Shown here: positions 17,348-27,503 of the stretch, one piece after another | How positions within the stretch are numbered: position 1 is the first letter of the stretch | How the letters are laid out: each line of letters starts with the position of its first letter | Source of the DNA: Paenibacillus sp. NAIST15-1 | Lineage (GTDB): Bacteria > Bacillota > Bacilli > Paenibacillales > Paenibacillaceae | DNA: 64,000 bases | Assembly (NCBI RefSeq): GCF_001894745.1 | Contig: NZ_BBYF01000003.1 | Span: 620,001 to 684,000, forward strand | Reading direction: 5' to 3' | Notes under the pieces: model-generated | Databases searched by the model: none | Seen by the model: the letters and a program-made list of their open reading frames with translations, nothing else | Told to the model about the DNA's origin: nothing | Translations under genes and position numbers: made by a program

Positions 17348-18478
17348 CTATTCAAGAAAATCTTTAAGTCGCTTGCTGCGGCTCGGATGACGCAATTTAC
17401 GAAGTGCTTTCGCTTCAATTTGGCGAATCCGTTCGCGTGTGACACCGAATACCTTGCCTACCTCTTCCAAGGTGCGAGTACGGCCGTCATCGAGACCAAA
17501 GCGCAAACGAAGCACATTTTCTTCACGTTCTGTCAATGTGTCAAGGACATCCTCCAACTGCTCCTTCAACAGCTCATATGCTGCCGCATCAGCAGGTGCC
17601 AATGCTTCTTGATCCTCAATGAAGTCTCCCAAGTGAGAATCGTCTTCTTCACCAATTGGTGTCTCAAGCGATACCGGTTCCTGAGCAATCTTCATGATCT
17701 CGCGTACTTTCTCAACACTAAGCTCCATCTCTGCTGCAATTTCTTCTGGAGTTGGTTCGCGCCCAAGTTCTTGAAGCAATTGACGGGATACACGGACAAG
17801 CTTATTAATCGTTTCTACCATATGAACAGGGATACGGATTGTACGCGCTTGGTCGGCAATCGCTCTTGTAATCGCTTGGCGAATCCACCATGTTGCATAC
17901 GTACTGAACTTGTATCCTTTGCTGTAGTCGAATTTCTCAACAGCCTTAATCAGTCCCATATTTCCTTCTTGAATCAAATCGAGGAACAGCATTCCACGTC
18001 CAACATAACGCTTCGCAATGCTTACTACGAGGCGCAAGTTCGCTTCCGTCAAGCGTTTCTTCGCTTCTTCGTCCTCCTGCTCAATTCGCTTCGCAAGTTC
18101 GATCTCTTCTTCTGCTGACAAGAGCGGAACACGGCCGATCTCTTTTAAGTACATCCGAACCGGGTCATTAATCTTAATTCCCGGTGGCAGCGATAAGTCA
18201 TCATCGAAATGGAAATCTTCGTTATCCCCATTCTCCCGATCACCATTATTGCGATTGCCCATTCCATCTTCCGTTTCATTTACCACTTCAATGCCCAAAT
18301 CAGATAGCTGTTCATAAAACTCATCCATCTGCTCAGGGTCTTGATCGAACGTCGATAACTTTTCAGTAATATCTTTATAGCTGAGCGAGCCGCGCTTTTT
18401 ACCGAGCTCAATCAATTGATCCTTCACATGTTCCAACGCTGCTTCGGCATCTAGTCCAGTATGTTGATCATTCGCCAT
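17348..18478 (-). CDS. sigA: Primary sigma factor SigA (RpoD)
   Basis: 376 residues. Region 1.1 lies at the N-terminus, followed by an acidic Asn/Gly/Asp linker (about 72-95). Regions 1.2-2.4 include [19 protein letters not shown] and [17 protein letters not shown], region 3 follows, and region 4 ends with [20 protein letters not shown]. These are the -10 and -35 recognition helices of the housekeeping sigma factor. It is preceded by GGAGGAGGGAGTCGGAAA and lies 35 bp downstream of dnaG in the conserved macromolecular-synthesis arrangement. Confidence 0.98.
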   Translation of the reverse strand: MANDQHTGLDAEAALEHVKDQLIELGKKRGSLSYKDITEKLSTFDQDPEQMDEFYEQLSDLGIEVVNETEDGMGNRNNGDRENGDNEDFHFDDDLSLPPGIKINDPVRMYLKEIGRVPLLSAEEEIELAKRIEQEDEEAKKRLTEANLRLVVSIAKRYVGRGMLFLDLIQEGNMGLIKAVEKFDYSKGYKFSTYATWWIRQAITRAIADQARTIRIPVHMVETINKLVRVSRQLLQELGREPTPEEIAAEMELSVEKVREIMKIAQEPVSLETPIGEEDDSHLGDFIEDQEALAPADAAAYELLKEQLEDVLDTLTEREENVLRLRFGLDDGRTRTLEEVGKVFGVTRERIRQIEAKALRKLRHPSRSKRLKDFLE

Positions 18479-18513
18479 TTTCCGACTCCCTCCTCCCTAG
18501 AAACTTCTGCTTC

Positions 18514-20361
18514 CTACCGCTTCAGTTGTTGCTCTAGGGCTATAATATCTTGTGCAATTTGCGCGGCACGCAAGATGTCTCCAGAACGCTCCGCCTGCAC
18601 CATTTCTTCCTTTTTACGCTCAATTTCACGATGCCTAGGCACTTTCAAGATCTGACCGATGTAATCGTCTAATAAGGCGGTGTCATTTCGCAATGGCACT
18701 TCAGCCATCGATATGGATGCAGCCGTTTTCTCTAATCGGTCATCTTGCAATGTCGCCAAATAACAACTGAAATCAGGCTCCTTGCCTTGCGCGTAATAAG
18801 CATATAGATAAGCGGCAAGTGCCGCATGATCATCTACATTGAATTGCTCACCAAGATTCCGCTCCACATAGTTGGACACTTCGATATCTTGGAACATTAG
18901 CGCCAGCAGACTGCGTTCTGCATAGACGTATGCTGGACGCAACACGGGCGGGGAGATAACTTGTTTATCATTCCTAACATTATTCCACCAATTGTCTTGA
19001 TTATCCCCGTTTTGGTTGTTTTTTTGCAGTTTTTGACGGATATTCGCGCATTCTTGCTTCAAAGAAGCAATCGCAGAATCCCCTGATAATTCAAGCAGTG
19101 AAGCGAGCTCCTTCAAATGCATCTCCCGTTCGACAGGAGATTCAACCTGCGCCACAACACGCAACGCCGCATCTTTGAAGCGCCGTTTGCCATCATCTTC
19201 TAGCAGTATATGATTTCGACGTAAAGATATAAGCTTGAATTTGGTTGGCGTAACAGCTGACGCGATGATCGCATGCCTGAACCGTTCAGCTCCGTGTGCC
19301 TTAATAAATTCATCAGGATCCATCCGATCAGGAAGCATGGCGACAGCAACATGAAGGCCGCTTCCCTCTAATAGGTCAATCGATTTCATGGCGGCTGCTT
19401 GTCCAGCATCATCGCCGTCATAACATAATGTAACACTATCCCCGAGCTGCTTCAGCAACTGGACATGCTCAGAGGTTAACGCAGTTCCCATTGTTGCAAC
19501 GCCATTCATCACTTGGGCTTCCCACGCTTGAATAACGTCTGCAAATCCTTCAAACAGAACAATTTCTCCGCTGCGCTTAATGTGCGGTCTTGCTTGATGC
19601 ACATTGTACAGCAGCTTCGATTTGTTGAATAGCATAGTCTCGGGTGAGTTCAAGTATTTGGGCTGACTTCCGTCCAGTACCCTACCTGCAAATCCAACAA
19701 TGCGTCCCCGGCGATCCCATATCGGGAACATGACCCGGTTACGGAAACGATCGACATACCCTTCACCATTCGTTCTAGCCGATACGATACCGCCCTTCTC
19801 TACCAGAGCTAGGTCGAACTGCCGTTTCGTTAGAAACTTCACGATCATATCCCAATTCGGCGGTGCGTATCCAATCTGAAACTGTTCGATGAGCTTGTCA
19901 TTAATGCCGCGTTCACGCAAATAGCGAAGCGCTTCCTGACCTTCCGTCGTATTCATTAATATGTAATGATACATCTTCGCAGTCAGTTCATGTGCTTCAA
20001 TCAGCCGATCTTTCGCTTCATTCCGCGGATTGCGTTCAGCATACGAGTCACCGCTTCCCCATGTTATAGGAATGCCCGCCAACTCAGCTAGATGGGTAAT
20101 CGCTTCAGGATAGGAATATCCTTCAAGGCCCATCACAAATTGAATGGCTGTCCCGCTCTTCCCGCAGCCGTAGCAATGGAAAATTTGCTTCTCCGGCGTG
20201 ACCGTGAACGATGGTGTCTTCTCTGAATGAAAAGGGCAGAGCCCCTTCAAATATTTACCGTTCTTCGATAAGTGGACGTATTGTCCAACAATATCGACGA
20301 TATCGTTGCGCTTCAATACTTCATCGCGAACTTCGTCAGGAATAAGTCCATATCCGTTCAT
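18514..20361 (-). CDS. dnaG: DNA primase DnaG
   Basis: 615 residues. The CHC2 zinc ribbon is at the N-terminus with Cys42, His45, Cys63 and Cys66. The Toprim core follows with EGFADVI and YDGDDAG, then the C-terminal DnaB-helicase-binding region, which contains a polar linker (about 435-460). It makes RNA primers at the fork. The start is the ATG 8 nt after AAGGTGA; a TTG two codons earlier is too close to the ribosome binding site. Confidence 0.98.
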   Translation of the reverse strand: MNGYGLIPDEVRDEVLKRNDIVDIVGQYVHLSKNGKYLKGLCPFHSEKTPSFTVTPEKQIFHCYGCGKSGTAIQFVMGLEGYSYPEAITHLAELAGIPITWGSGDSYAERNPRNEAKDRLIEAHELTAKMYHYILMNTTEGQEALRYLRERGINDKLIEQFQIGYAPPNWDMIVKFLTKRQFDLALVEKGGIVSARTNGEGYVDRFRNRVMFPIWDRRGRIVGFAGRVLDGSQPKYLNSPETMLFNKSKLLYNVHQARPHIKRSGEIVLFEGFADVIQAWEAQVMNGVATMGTALTSEHVQLLKQLGDSVTLCYDGDDAGQAAAMKSIDLLEGSGLHVAVAMLPDRMDPDEFIKAHGAERFRHAIIASAVTPTKFKLISLRRNHILLEDDGKRRFKDAALRVVAQVESPVEREMHLKELASLLELSGDSAIASLKQECANIRQKLQKNNQNGDNQDNWWNNVRNDKQVISPPVLRPAYVYAERSLLALMFQDIEVSNYVERNLGEQFNVDDHAALAAYLYAYYAQGKEPDFSCYLATLQDDRLEKTAASISMAEVPLRNDTALLDDYIGQILKVPRHREIERKKEEMVQAERSGDILRAAQIAQDIIALEQQLKR

Positions 20362-20399
20362 CGTCAATCACCTTCATCTGAACACGTATTACTAATTCG

Positions 20400-20879
20400 C
20401 TATGGGCGCATTTTCTCCTGCTCACGAAGCAAAAGTTTTGTCAGTTTATGTTGGAAAATTTCGCGATCCTCTTCACTCATCGCTCGCGGACCTTTCGTTC
20501 GTAAACCTGCTCTTCTCGCTTTGCTTGAGATATGCCGCCTTGTCAGGTACTCATCTACATTATCGCCGGTCAGCTCGCTGCCTCTCGGCGTAAGTACGGA
20601 TGCACCTCTTGGCAAACAGAGCGCGGCCAACCCGTAGTCGCCCGTAACCACTACGTCCCCTGACCGCGCTGTGTTGGCAATATAAATATCCGCCGCTTGA
20701 AACGCTTGATCCACAAAAACAGTATGAATATCAAGATTCATAAGCTGCCAGTCTGGAGCAAATGCAGCATAAGAAGCTACAAAAATAACTCCTGCACCCA
20801 TTTCAATGGCTGCGGCAACAATTTCATTTTTCACAGGACAAGCATCGGCGTCTACTACGATTCGAAGTTTAGAAGACAT
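20400..20879 (-). CDS. yaiI: UPF0178 (YaiI/YqxD) family protein
   Basis: 159 residues. It shows the family signature VVDADACPVK at the start, then GDYGLAALCLPRGA and a basic Arg/Lys-rich end; the fold is PIN-like but the function is unknown. The start taken (MSSKLRIVVDADA) follows GGTGAGAAC; an upstream GTG would add 16 residues. A TATAAT box at 20935-20940 on the minus strand, without a clear -35, may serve the yaiI-dnaG-sigA unit. Synteny with B. subtilis yqxD-dnaG-sigA supports the call. Confidence 0.92.
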   Translation of the reverse strand: MSSKLRIVVDADACPVKNEIVAAAIEMGAGVIFVASYAAFAPDWQLMNLDIHTVFVDQAFQAADIYIANTARSGDVVVTGDYGLAALCLPRGASVLTPRGSELTGDNVDEYLTRRHISSKARRAGLRTKGPRAMSEEDREIFQHKLTKLLLREQEKMRP

Positions 20880-21017
20880 GTTCTCACCATTTTCGTAAAG
20901 CGTCGGAACTTTCATTAATCGTTTCACCGTTTATATTATATACGCTGTATCGTTTAAAATTCCTGCTTCGAAATCCGGATTTCCTCTACATCAACTCAGT
21001 TTTTGTCGAATCGATGA

Positions 21018-21078
21018 AAATAAGGATGGAACATGTCGAAGAGAATCCGAAGAATCCCTTCTTCATGTTCCATCCATT
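21018..21078 (-). terminator. Terminator of glyQ-glyS
   Basis: A 12-bp stem GGATGGAACATG/CATGTTCCATCC (21024-21035 with 21064-21075) with a 28-nt loop, then TTATTTTC on the minus strand, about 50 bp past the glyS stop. Confidence 0.75.
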
Positions 21079-21127
21079 TACAACAACTACCCTACTGTCC
21101 ATAGACGATAAATCTCATTGTTGCTTA

Positions 21128-23197
21128 TTACGCCCAGACAAGCTTGGAGAAATCTGCGAAGCGCTGAATGTCATTTGCAATATTCGCAAGCAAAGCCAAG
21201 CGGTTCACCCGCACCGCTTGATCCTCAGCCATAACCATCACTTGTTCGAAGAACGAATGGACTTCATCCTTCAGCTGGGACAATACGCTCAGTGCCTCTG
21301 ATGGATTGCTATAAGCTGCTTCATAAGCTTCATGCACTCGCAGCCAGCTCTCATGAAGATTGCGTTCTGCATCCTGCTCGAACAGCTCAGAACGTATCTC
21401 CTTGCTGTCTGCTTTAGCAGCCAAATTGCCCACACGGTTGAACGATTCAACCGTCAGCTTGAACTCATCTGCCTGTACAGCACGCATAAGTGCTTCTCCA
21501 CGAGCTACTGTGAGCTTCACATCGTCATAGCCAGCAGCCATTACCGCATCAACAACATCGTATCGAACGGAATCAGACAATACATTCTTCACCCGCAAGC
21601 CGAAGAATTCATACAATTCTTTACGAACTTCCTCACGTTCACGTTTCAACAATCCTGCTTGTTCATATACATCAAGCGTAATGTTGAAGATCGTATGCAA
21701 AGTAAGTGGAAGATTGCGTTCCAGTAGAATTTGCACAATACCTGTCGCCTGTCTCCGCAAGCCATATGGATCCTGCGACCCTGTCGGGATTATGCCGATC
21801 CCGAAGCAGCCAGTCAACGTATCCATCTTATCAGCCATACTGATTATCGAACCGACAAGTGAAGCTGGTGCTGGGTCGCCAGCGAATCTAGGCTTGTAAT
21901 GCTCGTTGATTGCTTGGGCTACCGCCTCTGGTTCCCCTGCCTTGCGAGCGTAATCCTCACCCATAACCCCCTGCAATTCAGGGAATTCATAGACCATTTG
22001 CGTAACAAGGTCGAACTTGCAAATATCCGCTGCACGACTTACCCACAGCGCTGTCTCACGATCCGTCTGAACCGCCAGCGCCAATGCATCCGCAATTGCA
22101 TGAATGCGGCGCACCTTATCCCCGATAGAGCCTAGCTCCTCGTGGAACACGATTGAATCTAGCTTGTGCACGCAATCGATAATTTTAAGCTTCTGATCTT
22201 CTTCATAGAAGAACTTCGCGTCAGACAGGCGTGCGCGCAGCACCTTCTCGTTCCCTTTTGCAACCATCTCCAATCCCTTGGAGTCACCGTTGCGCACGGT
22301 TACGAAGTAAGGAAGGAGCTGGCCCTCTGCATTCAATACAGGGAAGTAACGCTGATGCTCACGCATCGAAGTAATCAACACTTCTTGAGGAATGTTCAAG
22401 AACGCTTCATCGAATCCACCGAACAATACGGTAGGGGTTTCAACCAAGAACAGTACTTCTTCCAGCAAATCTTCCTTAATCGCAATGTGCCAATCCTTGC
22501 TCTTTGCAAGCTCTTGAATTTGGTTCTTAATATTTGCTTCGCGTTCTGCCACATCAACGATGACGGACTGTTCACGAAGGCGCTCCACGTATTGAAGCGG
22601 CGCATCAATAACCGCCTCATCACCAAGGAAACGATGACCACGAGTCGTGCGGCCCGCTTTTACGCCTGCAATTTCAAGTGGGATAATATCCTCGCCATGC
22701 AGAGCAACAATCCAGCGAATCGGACGAACGAAGCGCATATCCTTCGCACCCCAACGCATGTTTTTCGGGAAAGTCATTGCATGAATAATTGAAGTCAATC
22801 CCTCAACAAGAACATCCGCCGTATTCGTCCCAAGGCTGCTCTTATTCGCGTAGATATACTCGACTCCGTTCAACTCTTTGAAGAAGAATTCCGACGGATC
22901 TACGCCTTGACTGCGTGCAAATCCAAGGGCTGCCTTCGACCACTCACCGCTCGCATCGTGAGCAATCTTCTTGGCTGGCCCCTTCACTTCCTCATGAACG
23001 TCTGTCTGCTTATCTGCAACGTCCTGAATGAGCACTGCGAGACGTCTTGGTGTTGCATACGCAGATACCGTTCCGTATGCAATCCGCGATTCTGTCATCC
23101 AGCGTTCCGTACGCTCCTTCAGTTGTTCCATCGCACTGCGAATGAAACGTGCAGGCACTTCCTCTAAGCCAAGCTCGAGCAATAAATGTCTAGGCAT
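21128..23197 (-). CDS. glyS: Glycyl-tRNA synthetase beta subunit
   Basis: 689 residues. It starts [19 protein letters not shown], the usual beginning of the beta subunit, and contains the [17 protein letters not shown] region of the family's HD-like/anticodon-binding part. The beta subunit binds tRNA-Gly and partners the catalytic alpha subunit in the (alpha beta)2 enzyme. Start ATG follows AAAGGAGAGGAACAAG; its coding region overlaps the glyQ end by 8 bp, indicating translational coupling. It is controlled by the upstream T-box through glyQ. Confidence 0.97.
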   Translation of the reverse strand: MPRHLLLELGLEEVPARFIRSAMEQLKERTERWMTESRIAYGTVSAYATPRRLAVLIQDVADKQTDVHEEVKGPAKKIAHDASGEWSKAALGFARSQGVDPSEFFFKELNGVEYIYANKSSLGTNTADVLVEGLTSIIHAMTFPKNMRWGAKDMRFVRPIRWIVALHGEDIIPLEIAGVKAGRTTRGHRFLGDEAVIDAPLQYVERLREQSVIVDVAEREANIKNQIQELAKSKDWHIAIKEDLLEEVLFLVETPTVLFGGFDEAFLNIPQEVLITSMREHQRYFPVLNAEGQLLPYFVTVRNGDSKGLEMVAKGNEKVLRARLSDAKFFYEEDQKLKIIDCVHKLDSIVFHEELGSIGDKVRRIHAIADALALAVQTDRETALWVSRAADICKFDLVTQMVYEFPELQGVMGEDYARKAGEPEAVAQAINEHYKPRFAGDPAPASLVGSIISMADKMDTLTGCFGIGIIPTGSQDPYGLRRQATGIVQILLERNLPLTLHTIFNITLDVYEQAGLLKREREEVRKELYEFFGLRVKNVLSDSVRYDVVDAVMAAGYDDVKLTVARGEALMRAVQADEFKLTVESFNRVGNLAAKADSKEIRSELFEQDAERNLHESWLRVHEAYEAAYSNPSEALSVLSQLKDEVHSFFEQVMVMAEDQAVRVNRLALLANIANDIQRFADFSKLVWA

Positions 23198-24077
23198 CTT
23201 GTTCCTCTCCTTTCTTCAAGAGTGGGAAGCCAAGCTTCTCACGTTCTTCATAGTAAGTCGCAGCCACATGGCGCGCAAGATTGCGCACGCGTGTAATGTA
23301 CCCTGTACGCTCCGTTACGCTAATCGCGCCGCGTGCGTCAAGCAGGTTGAATGTATGGGAGCATTTCAGCACATAATCATATGCTGGGAATACCAAATGA
23401 GCATCCATCGCACGATTTGCTTCTTTCTCATACATATTGAACAGCGTAAACAACATCTCCGTATCGCTTACTTCGAATGTATATTTCGAATGCTCGAATT
23501 CAGGCTGGTGGAATACGTCGCCATAAGCTACGCCTTCTACCCACTCCAAGTCGAACACATTTTCTTTGTCTTGAATATAGGACGCAAGGCGCTCCAAGCC
23601 GTACGTAATCTCTACAGCCACTGGATGTGCATCGATACCGCCCACCTGTTGGAAATAAGTAAACTGCGTAATTTCCATACCATCAAGCCATACTTCCCAA
23701 CCTAGACCCCATGCACCCAAGGTTGGCGATTCCCAGTTATCCTCTACAAAACGAATATCGTGGATTGTCGGATCGATCCCCAGGCGGTTCAAACTCTCCA
23801 GATACAATTCTTGAATATTGTCTGGAGATGGCTTCAAAATAACTTGGAACTGGTGATGCTGGTACAATCGGTTCGGGTTCTCCCCGTAACGGCCGTCAGC
23901 TGGACGACGAGATGGCTCTACATAAGCTACATTCCATGGTTCTGGCCCGATGGAACGAAGGAAGGTCATCGGGTTCATCGTCCCTGCACCCTTCTCTACA
24001 TCATACGGCTGTACGATGATGCAATTCTGCTCAGCCCAAAATTGCTGCAGCGTCAAGATCATTTGTTGAAAATTCAC
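23190..24077 (-). CDS. glyQ: Glycyl-tRNA synthetase alpha subunit
   Basis: 295 residues, the class II catalytic subunit with [13 protein letters not shown], the motif [16 protein letters not shown] and the [10 protein letters not shown] region. It forms glycyl-adenylate and charges tRNA-Gly together with GlyS. The start is GTG, 8 nt after AAAGGAG. It is preceded by a glycine T-box leader and a near-consensus promoter. The end overlaps glyS. Confidence 0.98.
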   Translation of the reverse strand: MNFQQMILTLQQFWAEQNCIIVQPYDVEKGAGTMNPMTFLRSIGPEPWNVAYVEPSRRPADGRYGENPNRLYQHHQFQVILKPSPDNIQELYLESLNRLGIDPTIHDIRFVEDNWESPTLGAWGLGWEVWLDGMEITQFTYFQQVGGIDAHPVAVEITYGLERLASYIQDKENVFDLEWVEGVAYGDVFHQPEFEHSKYTFEVSDTEMLFTLFNMYEKEANRAMDAHLVFPAYDYVLKCSHTFNLLDARGAISVTERTGYITRVRNLARHVAATYYEEREKLGFPLLKKGEEQDA

Positions 24078-24128
24078 AGTCAGGACTCCTTTGCCTCATA
24101 TTGACGGCATTGACGTATGGGAGAATGC

Positions 24129-24353
24129 AAAAAACTCCCGCCTCTACGCCTGATGCCAGACGTAGGGACGAGAGTTATATTCCCGCGGTTCCACCCTACT
24201 TGATCGAAATAAAGTCCGATCCACTTTCACATGAGCCTTGCTCCAAAGTGCCATTTCATTCGTTCGTTCGTTCAGGCTTCCACTGCCCCTGAATCGCTGC
24301 ATTCAAACGCTGCGAACTACTTTCTTCTTCAACACAAGGTATACCTCAATTTA
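24129..24353 (-). promoter_or_regulatory. Glycine T-box riboswitch leader of glyQ-glyS
   Basis: The conserved T-box AGGGTGGAACCGCG is at 24197-24184, the antiterminator element that pairs with the 3' end of uncharged tRNA. Upstream, a stem I apical pattern (GGGGCAGTGGAAGCC) and a specifier-loop-like GAAATGGCACTT place GGC (Gly codon) at 24252-24250. Downstream, a terminator stem with loop ends in TTTTTTGC (24129-24177). Uncharged tRNA-Gly should favour antitermination and expression of glyQ-glyS. A TTCG tetranucleotide repeat sits in the stem I region. Confidence 0.93.
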
Positions 24354-24360
24354 TTGATTT

Positions 24361-24389
24361 ATTATAGCGAAATGGATATTACTCGTCAA
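24361..24389 (-). promoter_or_regulatory. Sigma-A promoter of the glyQS T-box unit
   Basis: TTGACG (24384-24389), exactly 17 bp, and TATAAT (24361-24366) on the minus strand. It overlaps the last codons of recO. Confidence 0.85.
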
Positions 24390-25143
24390 GCTGCGCCAGA
24401 TCATATTTCTCCATCTGCTCAAGGAACTGCAATGATTTCAGACGTACCCCAACATGCGTATCCATGTAACCACGCATGCAAGCCCGAAGCTGCAGCTTAG
24501 TTGCAGGCTTCAATGTAATATTGCCCAGACGATGCAAGTCTGTCATCTCGAATTTTTGAAGCAATGCAAGCATTTGCAGATTGGCGACGTAATTCGCATG
24601 TTCCCTCGGCTTACAGCTTGCACACAGTGCACCACCTAACCGCCAACTAAAAGCAGCAAGCCTCTCCTCTGTACCGCAAGCGACGCATGCATGCAGTTGA
24701 GGAGCTACGCCAGTTCGCTGCCACAATTTCATCTCGAAGAGATGGGTTGTCACCTGTACATCCTTGCCTTGGGCAATAGCTTGCAAGTAGGCATGGAATT
24801 GATCAAACATTGGCCCCCCAGCTTCTTCATCATGCAGTGCCTTATCCACTAATTCAGCCGCATAGGACGCATAGGCTGCCAGATGGAGCTGCTCACGAAG
24901 CTGATGATTCGCCTCTACTATCTCACAAGAATTAAGAGTACCAATATGCCCCATTCCACGAAAGAACACGTACTCCCCATAAGTGAACAACTGAGTCGCC
25001 GCAGCATGTCGGCTGCGAACCTTTTTCGCGCCACGAACAAGAACACCGACTTTGCCGTGAGATTTCGTACAAAGTGTGATGATCTTATTGCCTTCCCCAT
25101 AGTCCATGCTGCGGATGACAATTCCTTCAACCCGATATAACAC
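24379..25143 (-). CDS. recO: DNA repair protein RecO
   Basis: 254 residues. It has an N-terminal OB fold (MLYRVEGIVIRSMDYGEGNKI) followed by a helical domain with a zinc site of two Cys pairs, CVACG and CASCK (about 161 and 184). RecO works with RecF and RecR to load RecA on SSB-coated single strands. The start is GTG, 6 nt after GGGAGG. It is 37 bp downstream of yqzL, the order era-yqzL-recO being that of B. subtilis. Confidence 0.96.
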   Translation of the reverse strand: MLYRVEGIVIRSMDYGEGNKIITLCTKSHGKVGVLVRGAKKVRSRHAAATQLFTYGEYVFFRGMGHIGTLNSCEIVEANHQLREQLHLAAYASYAAELVDKALHDEEAGGPMFDQFHAYLQAIAQGKDVQVTTHLFEMKLWQRTGVAPQLHACVACGTEERLAAFSWRLGGALCASCKPREHANYVANLQMLALLQKFEMTDLHRLGNITLKPATKLQLRACMRGYMDTHVGVRLKSLQFLEQMEKYDLAQLDE

Positions 25144-25179
25144 TCTCGTCCTCCCATGATTGACGCTGCATAATCATAA

Positions 25180-25320
25180 TTAATCTGTAGATTGCTCCAC
25201 GATTGGCGCAATCTCTGTTGGGTGCTCCTCAAGCTCTTCAGTCATTCCTGCCTGCTTATATAGCAAGTAAGCGTCGACATCCCCCGTCTTCGCAAATACA
25301 TTCCATGAAAAATCACGCAT
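25180..25320 (-). CDS. yqzL: YqzL-like small protein
   Basis: 46 residues, MRDFSWNVFAKTGDVDAYLL then an acidic tail ending EQSTD. The FxWxVFxxTGxxDxYLL pattern is that of the YqzL family found between era and recO in Bacilli; the function is unknown. Start ATG follows AAAGGGGATTGTAGCA. Reading frame and stop TAA (25180-25182) are unambiguous. Confidence 0.9.
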   Translation of the reverse strand: MRDFSWNVFAKTGDVDAYLLYKQAGMTEELEEHPTEIAPIVEQSTD

Positions 25321-25554
25321 TGCTACAATCCCCTTTCGTTAAGAGAACCTTAATCAATGACATGCTCCTATGATGCCCGCAAGCAACAATAGTGGCAGTT
25401 ATAGTTGCTGTACCTGAAGCGAACGTTCGAGGCAATATCTTCGGATACAGACCAGTAAGACTATGCGTCATCATTTAGGTTGTGCTGCTTAGAAGGGAAT
25501 ATCCATTGCAAAAATTGGAGTGTATGGTTTAGACCAGCCTGTTCCTCGCTTGAT

Positions 25555-26475
25555 TTACTCGTGTCTAAAACCAAGATCGCGCAAGACTCGATCCTGATTT
25601 CGCCAATCTTTTTTGACTTTCACCCATAGCTCCATGAATGTCTTGGAACCGAGCAAGTTTTCGATATCCTGTCTCGCCAACTTTCCAATTTCTTTCAGCA
25701 AGGCACCCTGCTTGCCGATAACAATTCCTTTTTGTGAATCCCGTTCCACGAAAATAACTGCCGAGATATATACAACGCCATTCTCCTGCACACGCATATC
25801 CTCGATCGTTACCGCAATAGAATGAGGAATTTCTTCTCGCGTCAGGTGCAATATTTTCTCGCGAATCAATTCTGCAACGACGAATTGCTCCGGATGATCC
25901 GTAATTTGATCATCTGGATAGTACTGCGGGCCTTCTGGCAAATAGCCTCCGAGCACATCCAGCAGCCGGTTGACGTTACTTCCATTTATCGCCGAGATCG
26001 GCACAATCGCTGCGAAGTCGTGCAGCTCATTGTACTCTGTAATCATCGGCGGTAGAGCCTCTGGATGAACCTGATCGATTTTGTTCATGACGAGTATGAC
26101 AGGAGTACGGACTTTTTTCAATTGTTCAATCACATATTTATCTCCGCCGCCAAGCCCAGCAGATACATCGACAAGGAAGAGGACAGCCTCTACCTCATTC
26201 AAGGTGTTCAGTGCCACATTGTTCATATAATCGCCGAGCTTCGACTTTCTCTTGTGGATACCAGGAGTGTCCAAAAATACAATTTGCGAGTGATCCGTTG
26301 TGTACACGCCATGAATTTTGTTGCGTGTCGTTTGCGGCTTATCTGACATAATGGCGATTTTCTGGCCGATCACATGGTTCATCAGTGTAGATTTGCCGAC
26401 ATTTGGGCGACCTACAATCGCGACGAAGCCCGATTTATACGTATTACGATTCATTTGATCTTGATTATGAAACAT
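25555..26475 (-). CDS. era: GTPase Era
   Basis: 306 residues. The GTPase domain has G1 GRPNVGKS at 22-29, G3 DTPG, G4 NKID, and a C-terminal KH domain with [14 protein letters not shown]. Era binds 16S rRNA and acts in 30S assembly. Start ATG follows GGAGGGGAATTC; an earlier in-frame ATG would add 21 unconserved residues. It is read downstream of dgkA; the cytidine deaminase gene usually between them in Bacillus is absent. Confidence 0.97.
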   Translation of the reverse strand: MFHNQDQMNRNTYKSGFVAIVGRPNVGKSTLMNHVIGQKIAIMSDKPQTTRNKIHGVYTTDHSQIVFLDTPGIHKRKSKLGDYMNNVALNTLNEVEAVLFLVDVSAGLGGGDKYVIEQLKKVRTPVILVMNKIDQVHPEALPPMITEYNELHDFAAIVPISAINGSNVNRLLDVLGGYLPEGPQYYPDDQITDHPEQFVVAELIREKILHLTREEIPHSIAVTIEDMRVQENGVVYISAVIFVERDSQKGIVIGKQGALLKEIGKLARQDIENLLGSKTFMELWVKVKKDWRNQDRVLRDLGFRHE

Positions 26476-26559
26476 GAATTCCCCTCCAAAACTTCTCTGT
26501 ATGTGCATACACGGCGCTCTGCCGTTCAATAACGACAATAGCGCCGTGTATGAATGTCT

Positions 26560-26946
26560 TCATCCGTGCATAACGCGCAGAATCGCACCAAGCAGCTTCA
26601 TTCCCGGTTCGAAAAAGATAGCAACGCCAACTATAACGGCGAATACCGCCGTCACGAGCACGGCTCCTGCGGCGGTATCTTTGGCTACCTTCGCCAATGG
26701 ATGCGGTTTCGGCATCACGAGATCGACGACAGATTCTACTGCGGTATTCAATAGTTCAGCTGAGATTACGATGGTAATGGCGAGTCCTAGCCACAGCCAG
26801 TCCGAAGTCGATATTTGCAGTACAGCCCCTAATAGAAGTGCCAACACACTCATTGCTGCATGTACCCTCATATTGCGCTGCGTTCGTATTGCGTAGGCTA
26901 TTCCTGCGAAGGCAACACGAAAGGTATCGCTCCACGGACGCTTCAT
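26560..26946 (-). CDS. dgkA: Undecaprenol/diacylglycerol kinase (DgkA family)
   Basis: 128 residues with three membrane helices and the family motif ELLNTAVESVVDL, whose Glu/Asn residues contribute to catalysis. In Gram-positive bacteria it phosphorylates undecaprenol, recycling the lipid carrier for the cell wall. The start ATG overlaps the ybeY stop (TAATG), so translation is coupled. Confidence 0.94.
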   Translation of the reverse strand: MKRPWSDTFRVAFAGIAYAIRTQRNMRVHAAMSVLALLLGAVLQISTSDWLWLGLAITIVISAELLNTAVESVVDLVMPKPHPLAKVAKDTAAGAVLVTAVFAVIVGVAIFFEPGMKLLGAILRVMHG

Positions 26947-27446
26947 TAGCGGCGCAAACCTACCTTCTCTAGCACTGCTTCCTGCTTGTCCATCATAATT
27001 TGTTCACTTGGCTCATCCTGATGATCATATCCGAGCAAGTGCAGGAAGCCGTGAACAAACAAGAATCCAATTTCACGCTCCAAGGAGTGGCCATATTCAT
27101 CCGCCTGCTCCTTGGCGCGTTCTGTTGAGATGATGATATCGCCAAGCAGATCATTCATCTCATCCAATTCTTGCTCATCCTCAATTTCGTATAGAATGTC
27201 CAATTCCTCTTCAACAGATTCGTTCAAGGCAAAGGACAATACATCTGTCGGACGATCAATTCCTCGATATTCACGATTTAACTCATGAATTTGCTCATTA
27301 TCAACGAACGTTAACGCGACCTCTCCCTCTTGAATGCCCTCCATCGCCGCAGCTTCCTGTAGGATACGCTCCAGCAGATCAATTAGGGAAGGATCTATCG
27401 GGTAAATGTCTTGATCGTCATTCCATTCCAGCTTCATACTCGACAT
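26946..27446 (-). CDS. ybeY: Endoribonuclease YbeY (16S rRNA maturation)
   Basis: 166 residues. The zinc motif HGFLHLLGYDH provides His132, His136 and His142; NREYRGIDRPTDVLSF is the family signature. It takes part in 16S rRNA 3' maturation and ribosome quality control. An unusually acidic loop (about 76-100: VEEELDILYEIEDEQELDE) lies between the signature and the metal site. Start ATG follows AAGGAGCAACGAAC. It is flanked by pgpH and dgkA as in Bacillus. Confidence 0.96.
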   Translation of the reverse strand: MSSMKLEWNDDQDIYPIDPSLIDLLERILQEAAAMEGIQEGEVALTFVDNEQIHELNREYRGIDRPTDVLSFALNESVEEELDILYEIEDEQELDEMNDLLGDIIISTERAKEQADEYGHSLEREIGFLFVHGFLHLLGYDHQDEPSEQIMMDKQEAVLEKVGLRR

Positions 27447-27503
27447 GTTCGTTGCTCCTTACTTGCAGTTTTAAGATGTACGTTCAACCGAATCAATCGC
27501 AGG

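Noticed and set aside
26511-26553. A 9-bp inverted repeat between dgkA and era (ACACGGCGC/GCGCCGTGT)
   Set aside because: Stem is real but lacks a U-tract on the minus strand, so I do not call it a terminator; it may be only a processing hairpin or chance.
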